DNA of 64,000 nt, from positions 1-64,000 of the forward strand of contig NZ_JABUZA010000024.1 in NCBI RefSeq assembly GCF_014897985.1. Direction: 5' to 3'. The number at the start of each line of letters is the position of its first letter. Position 1 is the first letter of the stretch. Positions 1 to 11,742 of the stretch are shown here, piece by piece. A program made the translations under genes and the position numbers. The notes under the pieces were generated by a model, which worked only from the letters and a program-made list of their open reading frames with translations, made no database searches and had not been told where the DNA came from. Source of the stretch: Halomonas colorata (GTDB lineage Bacteria > Pseudomonadota > Gammaproteobacteria > Pseudomonadales > Halomonadaceae).

Positions 1-1031
1 GTGGCGGGGAAGAACTCAGCCACGCTGTCCCAGACGAAGTCCTCCATGGCCAGCGTCAGCACCGTATCGTCGATGGTTTCAATCGAGATGGGCTCGGCAT
101 TTGCCATCAGCGCCTTGGCGTCGCGCAGGGCTGCCATAAAGCTTGGGTAGCGCACGTTGACCAGCGTGGCGTACTTGGGAATCGGCAGTACGTTGAGGAC
201 GGCTTCATTCAGAAGCCCCAGCGAGCCTTCCGAACCGCACAGCAGGCTATTGAGATTAAGCTGGCCGGCGGCGTCGCGTAAGTGGGCCAGGTCGTAGCCG
301 GTCAGGCAGCGGTTCAGCGGCGGGAAGGTCGCCTCAATCAGCGCGCGCTGTTGGTCAATAATGGCCGTGGCCGTCTGGTGAACACGACCGACGATGCCCG
401 CCTGCTGGCAGGCGTGTTGCTCATCCTCGGCACTCAGCGCGCGGCTATGTAGATGCTGGCCACCGAGCAGCACCGTGTCGAGTTCCAGCACGTGATTGCG
501 GGTTTTACCATAGGCACAGCTGCCCTGGCCGCTGGCATCGGTGGAGATCATGCCGCCGAGGGTGGCGCGGTTGGAGGTGGAGAGCTCGGGGGCAAAGAAC
601 AGGCCATGGGGTTTTAGCGCGGCGTTCAGCTGGTCTTTCACGACCCCGGCCTGTACCCGCACCCGGCGGGCCGCCACATCAATCTCCAGTACCTGATTCA
701 TATGCCGGGAAACATCCACCACGATACCGTCGGTCAGCGATTGGCCGTTGGTGCCGGTGCCGCCGCCGCGTGGGGTAAGTACTACTTCGCGGTAAGGCAT
801 CTCGGCCGCCAGCTTGGCAAGACGCTCCAGGTCCTCAGCATGACGAGGAAAGACCACCGCCTGGGGCAAGCGCTGGTAAATCGAATTATCCGTTGCCAGT
901 ACCGTGCGCTGGGCGTAATCAGGGGCAATCTCGCCGTCAAAGCCGCGGGTCTTTAGGGCTTCCAGAAAGCGCAGGTAATGGGTGCCTAAGCGTTTAAACG
1001 GGGCGGTACGAGAGTCCAGAGATGCAATCAT
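1..1031 (-). CDS. ydiJ: YdiJ-type FAD/4Fe-4S oxidoreductase (D-2-hydroxyglutarate dehydrogenase-like), N-terminal part
   Basis: This is the N-terminal third of a gene that runs off the left edge of the window; about 343 codons are visible from the ATG at 1031. The reading frame contains the FAD-binding (PCMH-type) signature PRGGGTGTNGQSL and the segment APELSTSNRATLGG, both typical of GlcD/Dld-like flavoproteins. The close likeness to E. coli YdiJ (about 1018 aa, with a C-terminal Fe-S region) is recalled, not searched. YdiJ-like enzymes oxidise D-2-hydroxyglutarate or related 2-hydroxy acids at the membrane side of metabolism. The Fe-S half lies outside the window, so the full-length assignment is inference. 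Confidence 0.85.
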   Translation of the reverse strand, partial: MIASLDSRTAPFKRLGTHYLRFLEALKTRGFDGEIAPDYAQRTVLATDNSIYQRLPQAVVFPRHAEDLERLAKLAAEMPYREVVLTPRGGGTGTNGQSLTDGIVVDVSRHMNQVLEIDVAARRVRVQAGVVKDQLNAALKPHGLFFAPELSTSNRATLGGMISTDASGQGSCAYGKTRNHVLELDTVLLGGQHLHSRALSAEDEQHACQQAGIVGRVHQTATAIIDQQRALIEATFPPLNRCLTGYDLAHLRDAAGQLNLNSLLCGSEGSLGLLNEAVLNVLPIPKYATLVNVRYPSFMAALRDAKALMANAEPISIETIDDTVLTLAMEDFVWDSVAEFFPA

Positions 1032-1121
1032 AATCGTTCAAGCCGTCAGTGCCAGGGCATAAAAAAGAAAGAGCGCTACTTTACCGCAGCGTTTGTTTAG
1101 CTGCACTCTTGTGAGAGGTGC

Positions 1122-1703
1122 TTAGCTTAAGGCCTCTTTGACCAGCGCGGCAGAGCTAGCCGACATGGGCAGGCCAAGCGCTAGTTCATGTGCTTGCGGA
1201 GACATTTTGCGCCAGGTTTTTTGAATAATCCGCAGCATGTGGTCGTGCTCGACCTTGCGTGAAAAGTCGGCAAAGTAGTTCTCTAAAAATACCAGGCAGG
1301 CACAGTCTTCAAGAGCCTGTACGTCTGGATCACGGCCTAACCCTTTCTTGTTGATAATAGTAGCAACCCGCGCGGCATCTTCGGCAGAGTAGCCTGCTTC
1401 ACTCATCAGCAGTGCGGTAGTCTCGCCAGCACGTATACCCTGGTCACGTCGCCAGGTTAAATACCCCACGCGGCCTTCAGGGTACTCTTCGCGCGTTACT
1501 TGCCAGCGTTGTAAGTGTTGGGCTCGCACAGAGATTTGCAGGCACTCCCCAGGGGATTGGGTAAGCGTGGTAAGCCATGCGCTCATGCGCTGTGCATAAA
1601 GCAGTTCGGCCGCCACCGACTCGCCATCAACGTTAACCGCTTGCGGGTCTTCGCTGTGGAGTTGATCCAACGCGTTTATTACCTGTTCAAGGCGATTAGT
1701 CAT
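1122..1703 (-). CDS. DUF4202 family protein
   Basis: A 193-residue soluble protein with no signal peptide or membrane segment. It looks like the DUF4202 family, a conserved family without an assigned function, usually about 190-200 aa. Visible features are a mainly helical composition, an Arg-rich motif YLTWRRDQGIRAGE near residue 80, and NKKGLGRDPDVQALEDC near residue 120 followed by an aromatic/acidic stretch. A good ribosome site (AAGGA, 7 nt upstream) supports the ATG at 1703. It is transcribed in the same direction as the ydiJ-like gene, about 90 bp upstream of it, and follows the symporter gene. No function is proposed. Confidence 0.8.
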   Translation of the reverse strand: MTNRLEQVINALDQLHSEDPQAVNVDGESVAAELLYAQRMSAWLTTLTQSPGECLQISVRAQHLQRWQVTREEYPEGRVGYLTWRRDQGIRAGETTALLMSEAGYSAEDAARVATIINKKGLGRDPDVQALEDCACLVFLENYFADFSRKVEHDHMLRIIQKTWRKMSPQAHELALGLPMSASSAALVKEALS

Positions 1704-1797
1704 TGTGCGTTCCTTGGGCTAGTGAGTTTCTGCAACCTGGGCAGGTTGCAGAAACTCTTGGCTTGCTTTGTCGTGGTCTAGGTCTTGGCTACGCCAG

Positions 1798-3054
1798 TTA
1801 CGCTTTATTATCGGCGTTATAGATATCAAGGTTCAATTCACCCTCGCTTTTGCCTACCAGGGTCGTGACCATAATGTCGCCCGCCACGTTCACACTGGTA
1901 CGCGCCATATCGAGGATCCGATCAATACCCGCTACCACAGCAATCGCTTCAAGCGGCAGACCGATTTGCGCCATTACAATCGATAGCATAATCAGGCCCG
2001 CGCCGGGTACGCCGGCCGTGCCGATAGAGGCGAGGGTGCCGGTTGCCACAATCATGCCGTAGTCGACCAGGCTTAGCTCAATACCTAACATCTGGGCAAT
2101 AAACAGGACGACGACGCCCTGATAAAGCGCCGTGCCGTCCATATTGATAGTCGCCCCGACGGGAAGTACAAAGCCGGAGACACCTTCAGAAACACCCAGG
2201 TTCTGTTGTGCGCAGCGAATCGATACGGGCAGCGAGCCTGCTGATGAGGCCGAGGAGAATGCCACCATCATGGCATCCAGGCTACCTTGAAGATAACGAG
2301 CCGGATTAAGCCTTCCCAACAGGCTGATAAAGCCTGAATAAACCACCAGAACATGCAGCGCACTGGCGAGGTACACCACGCCAATTAGCTTGGCGAGGGG
2401 CAGAAGGATTTCTAACCCGTATTGGCCGGACACATGGGCGATAAGGCCAAAGACGCCAAAAGGCGCAAACGCCATAACAATACCGGTGAGTTTGTACATC
2501 GCTTCGGCAAAGCTATCGAACACAACGACCAGCGGCTCACCTTTCTTACCAATCAGTGTGAGCGAAATACCCAGGCCGATGGCAAACACGATAATCTGCA
2601 GAATATTGCCATTGGCCAGCGCATCAATAGGATTACGGGGAACCAGATCAATTAAAATAGACGCGAGTGTCGGCGCCTCGCTTGCATCGACACTACCATC
2701 AAAACTTATATTAACGCCCGCGCCGGGCTGAAGCAGAGTAGAAAGTAACAGGCCGATGCTGATCGCAAACGCCGTAGTGAGAAGATAAAGCCCAATAGTG
2801 CGCGCGCCGATGCGCCCCATTTTTTGCGGGTCGCGCATTGAGGTTATGCCCACGATCAGCGTGGAAAACACCAGGGGCACGATCAACATCATTATCGCAT
2901 TGATGAAAATATCGCCCAGTGGTTTAAAGAGGCTGGCATTTTCACCCAGTAACGCGCCAGCCAATATCCCCAGTGCTAGGCCTGCGAGAATTTTTTTCCA
3001 TAGGGCAATGCCTCGCCACCATCCGAATGCGCCTTGTGATGTGCTCACGGGCAT
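1798..3054 (-). CDS. Dicarboxylate/amino acid:cation symporter (DAACS family, GltP/DctA-like)
   Basis: A 418-residue polytopic inner-membrane protein. It carries the family hallmarks: a serine-rich re-entrant hairpin (AFSSASSAGSLP, about residue 260), the substrate and cation-binding motif NMDGTALYQ (about residue 305), and a second hairpin with GTAGVPGAG (about residue 345). These define Na+ or H+ coupled carriers for glutamate, aspartate or C4-dicarboxylates. Length matches the family (about 410-440 aa). AAGGAGG lies immediately before the ATG. The exact substrate cannot be read from the sequence. The gene is divergent from serS across a 267-bp gap. Confidence 0.9.
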   Translation of the reverse strand: MPVSTSQGAFGWWRGIALWKKILAGLALGILAGALLGENASLFKPLGDIFINAIMMLIVPLVFSTLIVGITSMRDPQKMGRIGARTIGLYLLTTAFAISIGLLLSTLLQPGAGVNISFDGSVDASEAPTLASILIDLVPRNPIDALANGNILQIIVFAIGLGISLTLIGKKGEPLVVVFDSFAEAMYKLTGIVMAFAPFGVFGLIAHVSGQYGLEILLPLAKLIGVVYLASALHVLVVYSGFISLLGRLNPARYLQGSLDAMMVAFSSASSAGSLPVSIRCAQQNLGVSEGVSGFVLPVGATINMDGTALYQGVVVLFIAQMLGIELSLVDYGMIVATGTLASIGTAGVPGAGLIMLSIVMAQIGLPLEAIAVVAGIDRILDMARTSVNVAGDIMVTTLVGKSEGELNLDIYNADNKA

Positions 3055-3318
3055 ATCCTCCTTGCTGTGCTTTAAAAGTTGATCGAAAAAGAAGCGCTGG
3101 ATAACGATTCGGCGCGCACTTTACCACTTTTCACGCGAGGGGCGGGGATGTCGGTAGGCGGCGCTATAAGCAAAACGGATCGCAAAAGGGCTGAGATGCT
3201 CAAGCTTGAGCGCGAGGTAGGAAACCCCCATAGCCCCATGCCACGCTTTTGCCTACAATAGGTGGCTTTGATGCAGGCGTTTGGCGTCGTGTTTAACTGA
3301 ATTCAGGCTAAGGGATAA

Positions 3319-5371
<2,053 letters not shown>

Positions 5372-5557
5372 GGAATTTCCTTAATGAATAGCAAAGTAGA
5401 GTGGTGTCATCACAGTGTAGACGTTGCTTGGAATAGTAGGAGAAGCGAAAGTTCCTGTTTAAAGAGGTGACGTAAAACAGTTGCTTATTACTTGCACGGT
5501 TTGTGCAATGTCCTGATTGCAGCCATTATGTACGGATAACTAGCTAAGGATGAAGCT

Positions 5558-6703
5558 ATGCCACAATTGTCGGATGAGGATTACCGAAGTATTCCCTTGC
5601 ATGCCACATTGGCGCTCGCCGCGCTGGTGATCATTATTGCGGGAATGAAAATGGGCGCTGATCTTTTAGTGCCTTTACTGCTGGCGGTGTTTATCGCCGT
5701 GGTGTGCACCTCTCCCGTGCAGTGGCTGCATCGTTGGGGCCTGAGCATGCGGATGTCAGCCTTTTTAACCCTACTGGTTTTATTGGTCTTTCTATCGCTG
5801 ATTGGCGTGCTGGTGGTGAATAGCTTCAGCACCTTTGTGGCAGCGCTGCCTGATATAGAAGAGCGGCTATACGAACACTATTGGGATTTGCTCAACACCC
5901 TGGCAATGCATGGCTTTGCGGTTGACCCTGATCAGCTTAGCGCCGTTTTTCAAATGGACGAAGAAGGCTCGTGGATCGCTACCCTGCTGGGCGAACTGGG
6001 CAACTTGATCATGCAAAGCATCATTGTAGGGCTGCTGGTCATTTTCATGTTGTTTGAGACGCTTAATTTTCGCCAAAAAGTTTCCCGGGCCCTTGAGAAC
6101 CCGGCGCCCAGCTTAAAACGTTTTAGCGAGTTTAGTTTAACGCTAAAGCGTTACCTGGCGGTAAAGACGGTCATCAGCCTGGCGACCGGGGTGTTGGTAT
6201 GGCTCTCCTGCCTTATCGTCGGGGTTGATTTCCCTTTGCTGTGGGGTGTGTTGGCATTTGGACTTAACTTCATTCCCAATATCGGCTCGGCACTGGCGGC
6301 GATTCCACCGGTTCTGCTCTTGCTGGTTGCCCAAGATGGCGGGGTATTTCAGGCGCTGTTGCTGGCCTCCGCCTATTTGGTCATTAATTTTGTATTGGGA
6401 AATCTGATTGAGCCTCGCGTCATGGGTCAAGCGCTGGGGCTTTCAACGTTTGTGGCGTTTCTGTCACTGGTGGTATGGGGGTGGATTTTTGGTGCGGCGG
6501 GGATGCTGCTTTCGGTGGTATTGACCATGACGCTCAAGATTGCCCTGGATAGCCATCCGCAGACACGCTGGATTGCGCACTTTCTAGGTCCAGGAAAGCA
6601 TCGTACCGGCCGCTATCTGAGCCAGCGGGATGCAGGTCGTGCGCCTTGGAAACGTAAAAATAATGATCAGCACGAAGAACATCTGAAAGAAGGGGAGAGC
6701 TAG
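5558..6703 (+). CDS. AI-2E family transporter (PerM-like permease)
   Basis: A 381-residue inner-membrane protein with about eight predicted hydrophobic segments. The first segments (residues 16-50 and 62-95) are followed by a cytoplasmic or amphipathic region, and the C-terminal half carries the conserved FGLNFIPNIGSALAAIPP and NLIEPRVMGQALGLS motifs of the AI-2E exporter/PerM family. Family members include TqsA and Na+/H+ antiporter-like proteins, so substrate assignment is not possible from sequence. The last 40 residues are hydrophilic and basic. The next feature is a perfect 10-bp hairpin between this gene and trxA. Confidence 0.88.
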   Translation: MPQLSDEDYRSIPLHATLALAALVIIIAGMKMGADLLVPLLLAVFIAVVCTSPVQWLHRWGLSMRMSAFLTLLVLLVFLSLIGVLVVNSFSTFVAALPDIEERLYEHYWDLLNTLAMHGFAVDPDQLSAVFQMDEEGSWIATLLGELGNLIMQSIIVGLLVIFMLFETLNFRQKVSRALENPAPSLKRFSEFSLTLKRYLAVKTVISLATGVLVWLSCLIVGVDFPLLWGVLAFGLNFIPNIGSALAAIPPVLLLLVAQDGGVFQALLLASAYLVINFVLGNLIEPRVMGQALGLSTFVAFLSLVVWGWIFGAAGMLLSVVLTMTLKIALDSHPQTRWIAHFLGPGKHRTGRYLSQRDAGRAPWKRKNNDQHEEHLKEGES

Positions 6704-6760
6704 ATAAAGGCGGGCAGCTAATTCAAGAAAGTAAGCCTGGTCAAGCAAGGCTCGTGCATA

Positions 6761-6787
6761 GCCACCGCCGGTGATAACGGCGGTGGC
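6761..6787. terminator. Intergenic hairpin between convergent perM-like gene and trxA
   Basis: Perfect 10-bp inverted repeat GCCACCGCCG / CGGCGGTGGC with a 7-nt loop, between the ends of two convergent genes. No strong T-run follows on either strand, so it is a plausible shared transcript end or RNA-stabilising hairpin rather than a textbook intrinsic terminator. Confidence 0.55.
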
Positions 6788-6795
6788 TAATTTCA

Positions 6796-7119
6796 TCAAG
6801 CGTTTTGGTCGATGAATTGCGTTAGTTGAGACTTGGATTGAGCGCCAACCAGCGAAGCGACTTTAGTGCCAGACTTGAACAGCATAACGGTGGGAACACC
6901 GCGCACGCCTTGCTCAGCGGCAATTTCCGGCGCATCGTCAACGTTGACACTGACAACCTTTAAGTTGTCGCCACGCTCAGCAGCTACTTCATCTACAACC
7001 GGTGCCATAACTTTACATGGGCCACACCAGGGCGCCCAGAATTTAAGCAGGACAGGCTGTTCGGCATTGAGGACTTCTTGCTCAAAGTTGGCATTGGTGA
7101 CATCAACATTATTAGCCAT
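6796..7119 (-). CDS. trxA: Thioredoxin
   Basis: Small dithiol oxidoreductase of 107 aa that reduces protein disulfides, including PAPS reductase and ribonucleotide reductase. The WCGPCK active site lies at residues 31-36 with redox cysteines C32 and C35; the cis-proline segment GVPTVMLF follows. I chose the ATG at 7119 because GGGAGA sits just upstream and because the family starts close to here; an in-frame start at 7179 would add 20 basic residues not seen in the family. The neighbouring cysB and cysH genes make a link to sulfate reduction natural. Confidence 0.95.
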   Translation of the reverse strand: MANNVDVTNANFEQEVLNAEQPVLLKFWAPWCGPCKVMAPVVDEVAAERGDNLKVVSVNVDDAPEIAAEQGVRGVPTVMLFKSGTKVASLVGAQSKSQLTQFIDQNA

Positions 7120-8407
<1,288 letters not shown>

Positions 8408-8413
8408 TTTATT

Positions 8414-8508
8414 GAATAAGCCCGATGAGTTAAAAGCTCACTTAGCCAGCGGCGCTTGCGTCTGCTCAATGGCCACAGACAGCCGATAGCTAAGTGAGCG
8501 GCTTATTC
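8414..8508. repeat. Two-part inverted repeat between cysB and cysH
   Basis: Two nested inverted pairs: an outer GAATAAGCC (8414-8422) / GGCTTATTC (8500-8508) and an inner GCTCACTTAGC (8436-8446) / GCTAAGTGAGC (8489-8499). The right arms are adjacent, whereas 13 nt separate the left arms, and about 42 nt lie in the loop. It could fold as a long bulged hairpin at the 3' ends of convergent cysB and cysH, or be a decayed small repeat element. Confidence 0.6.
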
Positions 8509-8534
8509 AGTGCTTAAATTAGCCGCTATAGCCT

Positions 8535-8612
8535 AGTGCTGAAGATTCGTAATGCAAATCAGTACTGCAACTTAGTATTAAAGCTCAGCATGAAGATTAG
8601 TGCTGTAAATGC
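8535..8612. repeat. Degenerate 26-bp tandem repeat at the cysH 3' end
   Basis: Three diverged units of about 26 bp (8535-8560, 8561-8586, 8587-8612) share an AGTNCTG core with a downstream TT.GTA. Units 1 and 2 match at about 16 of 26 positions; unit 3 requires a one-base gap. The last unit includes the final codons of cysH. Support is weak. Confidence 0.3.
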
Positions 8613-9217
8613 AGCCCGCACTCGCGCTTCTCTTCCACTTTGGTGGGGTCAAAGTAATCAAAGTTATTGGGAAGATCGTGGGCTTGCAGGTATTGGTACA
8701 TCTCTTTGGCCGACCAGTGAAGCAGCGGGGCCACCTTCACCAGACCATCGCTATTGCGGCTAATCGGTTGCATCTTGGCGCGCTCGGGCGTGTCTTCTGC
8801 ACGTAGTGCCGTAAACCATATATCGGGGCGCATTTCACTCAACGCACGCTCAAACGGTTCGATTTTAACCTCTTGAGTAAAGGCCGCGTGGCGCGGGTCA
8901 TCAATGCCAGGCATAGGGCCTTCCAACGCTTCGCGGTGGGCCCGAGTGCGTTTGGGCAGAAAATTCACCATGTTCAGGTTCAGGCGCTTAATTACTGCGT
9001 CGGCAAACTGATACGTAGCTTCGGTGTTATAGCCACTGTCCATCCACACAATCGGCATATCTGGGCGCACTTGAGTCACCATATGCAGAATAACCGCTTC
9101 AAACGGACGAAAGTTGGTCGTGCAAATGGGGCGTTCACCTTGGGCCAGCGCCCACTCAATAAGGGCTTGTGGATTGTTGCCGAAGTCGCGGTTGATCGCT
9201 TCAAGCGATGAAGTCAT
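8597..9217 (-). CDS. cysH: Phosphoadenylyl-sulfate reductase (PAPS reductase family)
   Basis: Cytoplasmic enzyme that reduces (phospho)adenylyl sulfate to sulfite with thioredoxin or glutaredoxin as electron donor. The 206-aa protein has the family architecture: TTNFRPFEAVILHMV (PP-loop-like nucleotide site), the VWMDSGYNT segment, the Arg-containing WFTALRAEDTPER loop, and the C-terminal catalytic motif ECGLH with nucleophile C200. It lacks the paired cysteines of the 4Fe-4S APS reductases, so PAPS is the likelier substrate. It is somewhat shorter than E. coli CysH (244 aa), mainly at the N terminus. Divergent from nothing; it converges on cysB. Confidence 0.92.
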   Translation of the reverse strand: MTSSLEAINRDFGNNPQALIEWALAQGERPICTTNFRPFEAVILHMVTQVRPDMPIVWMDSGYNTEATYQFADAVIKRLNLNMVNFLPKRTRAHREALEGPMPGIDDPRHAAFTQEVKIEPFERALSEMRPDIWFTALRAEDTPERAKMQPISRNSDGLVKVAPLLHWSAKEMYQYLQAHDLPNNFDYFDPTKVEEKRECGLHLQH

Positions 9218-9336
9218 GTCGCCTCCTTGTCATGTTGATGAACCATGCTGTTAGGCTATCAAACTGCAAGCATATTCCCCCAATACCGTTTGGTTTGGCT
9301 TTTATATTCCTTTTTGATTTAAAAAAAACCTATGGC

Positions 9337-10707
9337 TTAGGTTAATGACTTTATAAGGTGGCGGATTTTATCTAGTGTCTCGACATACTCTTCATCCAGT
9401 GTTGAGTCAGCCACCAGGCCGCCGCCGCCCCACACGTGTAGTGTTCCGGCATCAGCCACTAAGGTGCGAATGGTAATAGAGGTGTCCATGCTGCCACGTA
9501 TATCAACGTATCCCATGCTTCCGCAGTACACGCTGCGCTGACACGGCTCAAGCTCGGCGATAATTTGCATGGCGCGCACTTTCGGCGCGCCGGTAATCGA
9601 ACCGCCGGGAAAAGCCGCCGCCAGTAAGGCAAGCGGTGAGGCGCCGGGCGCTAGCTGCCCACGCACTACGCTCACCAGATGATGTACATTAGGGTAGCTT
9701 TCTAACTTGCACAGCTGGGGAACATTAATGCTGCCCGGCATGCATACGCGGCCTAGATCATTGCGCAGTAAATCAACGATCATCACATTTTCAGCGCGAT
9801 CTTTAAGGCTGCTCGTTAGCGCATTTGCCAGGGCAAGATCCTCATCGACCGTTGCGCCGCGCGGCCGGGTTCCTTTTATAGGACGAGCTTCGACCGCTCC
9901 ATTTTTACTTTGAATAAAGCGTTCAGGTGAAAGGGAAAGGACGGCCTGTTGGCCCCAAGCCATGAAGCCCGAGAACGGTGTGGGCGTGGCTTTGCGTAAA
10001 CGCAAATAGGCCTGCCATTCATCGCCCTGATAAGTGGCAGAAAATCGCTGGGCAAGATTAATCTGATAGCAGTCGCCCGCCAGAATGTAGCGCTGAACGG
10101 CTTTAAAGCGCTCAGCGTAATCGCTGTAGCTCAACCCTGCTTGAAAGGGGGCAGTTAAGGTAAATGGAGCCCGTTTGGGCGGTTCCTGGCTTAACCACTC
10201 TACTACCTGATCTCGGCGCTGCGGGGTGGCTATTAGCCAAGCCTGCTGAGCCACGTGATCAAGAGTAATGCACCAATCATAAAGGCCCAGACGCGCCTGA
10301 GGAAGGTCGGTAATCCTGGGTTGGTAGTGGGTTGCCTGTGAACGCCCCAAGTCATAGCCCCAGTAGCCGATCAGTCCGCCCATAAAGGGCAGCTCGTTGT
10401 GTATAGCGCTTTGATTCGCCTGAGTGGCCTGGGAGGGTAACTTGTTTAACAGCCACTGCTGGTGGGTAAAGCAATCGCCGGAGGGCAGGTTCGTTATATC
10501 AAGCTGATCGCTCGCCAGTACCGACTTTCCCCTAGCGTCTATTTCTAGTGTCGCTAAGGGGTCGCTACTCAGAATATCGTAGCGGCCCTGAGCAACGGGG
10601 CGACCACTATCCAAAAGTACCGCACCTGGACGCTGGCGAAGCGCATCAAACAGCGCTAGCGGGTCAGAAGAGTAGGGCAGCGTAAAAATCGACAATGCCG
10701 TGGTCAT
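9337..10707 (-). CDS. pabB: Aminodeoxychorismate synthase component I
   Basis: Chorismate-utilising enzyme of 456 aa (E. coli PabB is 453). With the glutamine amidotransferase PabA it makes 4-amino-4-deoxychorismate for folate synthesis. The C-terminal chorismate-binding domain shows RPIKGTRPRG (PIKGT, the PabB-type signature with the catalytic Lys), IVDLLRNDLGRVC, and PGGSITGAPKVRAM. TrpE and menaquinone or siderophore isochorismate synthases share the fold, but the PIKGT motif and length favour PabB. No pabA or pabC lies adjacent in the window. Confidence 0.92.
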   Translation of the reverse strand: MTTALSIFTLPYSSDPLALFDALRQRPGAVLLDSGRPVAQGRYDILSSDPLATLEIDARGKSVLASDQLDITNLPSGDCFTHQQWLLNKLPSQATQANQSAIHNELPFMGGLIGYWGYDLGRSQATHYQPRITDLPQARLGLYDWCITLDHVAQQAWLIATPQRRDQVVEWLSQEPPKRAPFTLTAPFQAGLSYSDYAERFKAVQRYILAGDCYQINLAQRFSATYQGDEWQAYLRLRKATPTPFSGFMAWGQQAVLSLSPERFIQSKNGAVEARPIKGTRPRGATVDEDLALANALTSSLKDRAENVMIVDLLRNDLGRVCMPGSINVPQLCKLESYPNVHHLVSVVRGQLAPGASPLALLAAAFPGGSITGAPKVRAMQIIAELEPCQRSVYCGSMGYVDIRGSMDTSITIRTLVADAGTLHVWGGGGLVADSTLDEEYVETLDKIRHLIKSLT

Positions 10708-10879
10708 GTAGCAAGCGCCTCGCCGGTAAAAGGCTGCTTATATTAAAGGGCGTTGAACACCGACACCAGAGGTGTGATTGGCAAACTTCTTACGGCTACC
10801 GCTAGATTGTTGACACTGATGGATGCAATAGACTTTTTGCGTACAACCAAAGATGCATTAAATCGCCAGTATTCTATGG

Positions 10880-10908
10880 TTGACGCTAGTCAGGCGCACA
10901 GCTAAAGT
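10880..10908 (+). promoter_or_regulatory. Candidate sigma-70 promoter of the prp operon
   Basis: TTGACG (10880-10885), a 17-bp spacer, then TAAAGT (10903-10908). Transcription would start near 10915, just before the palindrome at 10923-10938, which places that palindrome at a position where a repressor would block initiation. Confidence 0.5.
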
Positions 10909-10922
10909 TTGGATACTTTTTC

Positions 10923-10938
10923 TAATTGTCGACAATTA
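10923..10938. promoter_or_regulatory. 16-bp perfect palindrome, likely GntR operator
   Basis: TAATTGTCGACAATTA is a perfect palindrome directly in front of the GntR regulator's ATG and just downstream of the candidate promoter. FCD-type GntR regulators bind short TTGT-N-ACAA-like palindromes, so autoregulation of the whole prp operon from this site is a reasonable inference. Confidence 0.65.
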
Positions 10939-10941
10939 CCC

Positions 10942-11736
10942 ATGAGCTCACCCATTAGTGCCCCTTATTCTGTTGATTCGCCGCTTGAAATGGCACCGCC
11001 TGAAGTGCGAACGCTAGCCGAACGGGTATTTCATCAGTTGCAGAGCGATATTGTGCGTGGCGTTTTGGCGCCGGGGAGCAAAATTACCGAACCGGGGCTT
11101 TCGAAAACCTACGGTATTTCTCGCGGCCCGCTACGTGAAGCGATGCGACGTTTAGAGTCCCACCGGCTAATTGAGCGTGTACCGCACGTTGGCGCGCGCG
11201 TAGTTAAGCTATCAATGAAAGAGTTAATTGAGCTGTTTGACGTCCGTGAAGCGTTGGAAAGCATGGCGGCAAGGTTGGCCGCGGAACATATGTCTGCAGA
11301 AGAAATACAGGGCCTGCGCGATGTGCTGGCCCTGCATGAAGGTCAGGCCGATTTAAAACGCGGCGAGGCTTACTATCAGCGTGAAGGCGATCTCGATTTT
11401 CATTATCGCATTGTGCAAGGCAGCCATAACAAGATGTTGATGAGTCTGCTGTGTAACGACCTTTATTATCTAGTCCGCCTTTACCGCACGCAGTTTAGTG
11501 CCAGCGGTACGCGCCCCCAGCGCGCCTTTGTTGAGCACCATCGGATCGTGGATGCGATTGAAGCGGGTGATGCCGAGCTTGCCGAGCTATTGATGCGTCG
11601 CCACGTCAGTGCTTCGCGTGCCAACGTTGCTGACCGCTATGCCGCGATTCTCAAACAGCAATCTTCGGAATCATCAGATTTATCATCAGAGCCTGCTGAG
11701 TCATCCGGCATGCCATCCACTACCTGTCAGGAGTAA
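10942..11736 (+). CDS. GntR family (FCD) regulator of the propionate operon
   Basis: DNA-binding regulator of 264 aa from the ATG at 10942; an in-frame TTG at 10909 lies before the likely transcription start and is rejected. Residues 18-90 hold the GntR winged helix (VFHQLQSDIVRGVLAPGSKI, then ISRGPLREAMRRLESHRLIE). The remainder is an all-helical FCD effector domain with EALESMAARLAAE and H/D residues expected for metal and acid ligand binding. It is the first gene of the prp operon, 6 bp before prpB, whose ribosome site AGGAG lies at its 3' end. The ligand is presumably a methylcitrate-cycle acid. No strong ribosome site precedes its own start. Confidence 0.88.
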   Translation: MSSPISAPYSVDSPLEMAPPEVRTLAERVFHQLQSDIVRGVLAPGSKITEPGLSKTYGISRGPLREAMRRLESHRLIERVPHVGARVVKLSMKELIELFDVREALESMAARLAAEHMSAEEIQGLRDVLALHEGQADLKRGEAYYQREGDLDFHYRIVQGSHNKMLMSLLCNDLYYLVRLYRTQFSASGTRPQRAFVEHHRIVDAIEAGDAELAELLMRRHVSASRANVADRYAAILKQQSSESSDLSSEPAESSGMPSTTCQE

Positions 11737-11742
11737 ACGCTA

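Noticed and set aside
3079..3261. 60-codon plus-strand ORF in the symporter-serS gap
   Set aside because: It lacks a ribosome site, has no recognisable family and covers the likely serS promoter region.
8536..8763. 75-codon plus-strand ORF opposite the cysH 3' end
   Set aside because: It is antisense to the conserved ECGLH motif of cysH and has no ribosome site.
10909..10941. TTG start of the GntR regulator
   Set aside because: The codon lies before the predicted transcription start, and the palindrome would fall inside the coding region.
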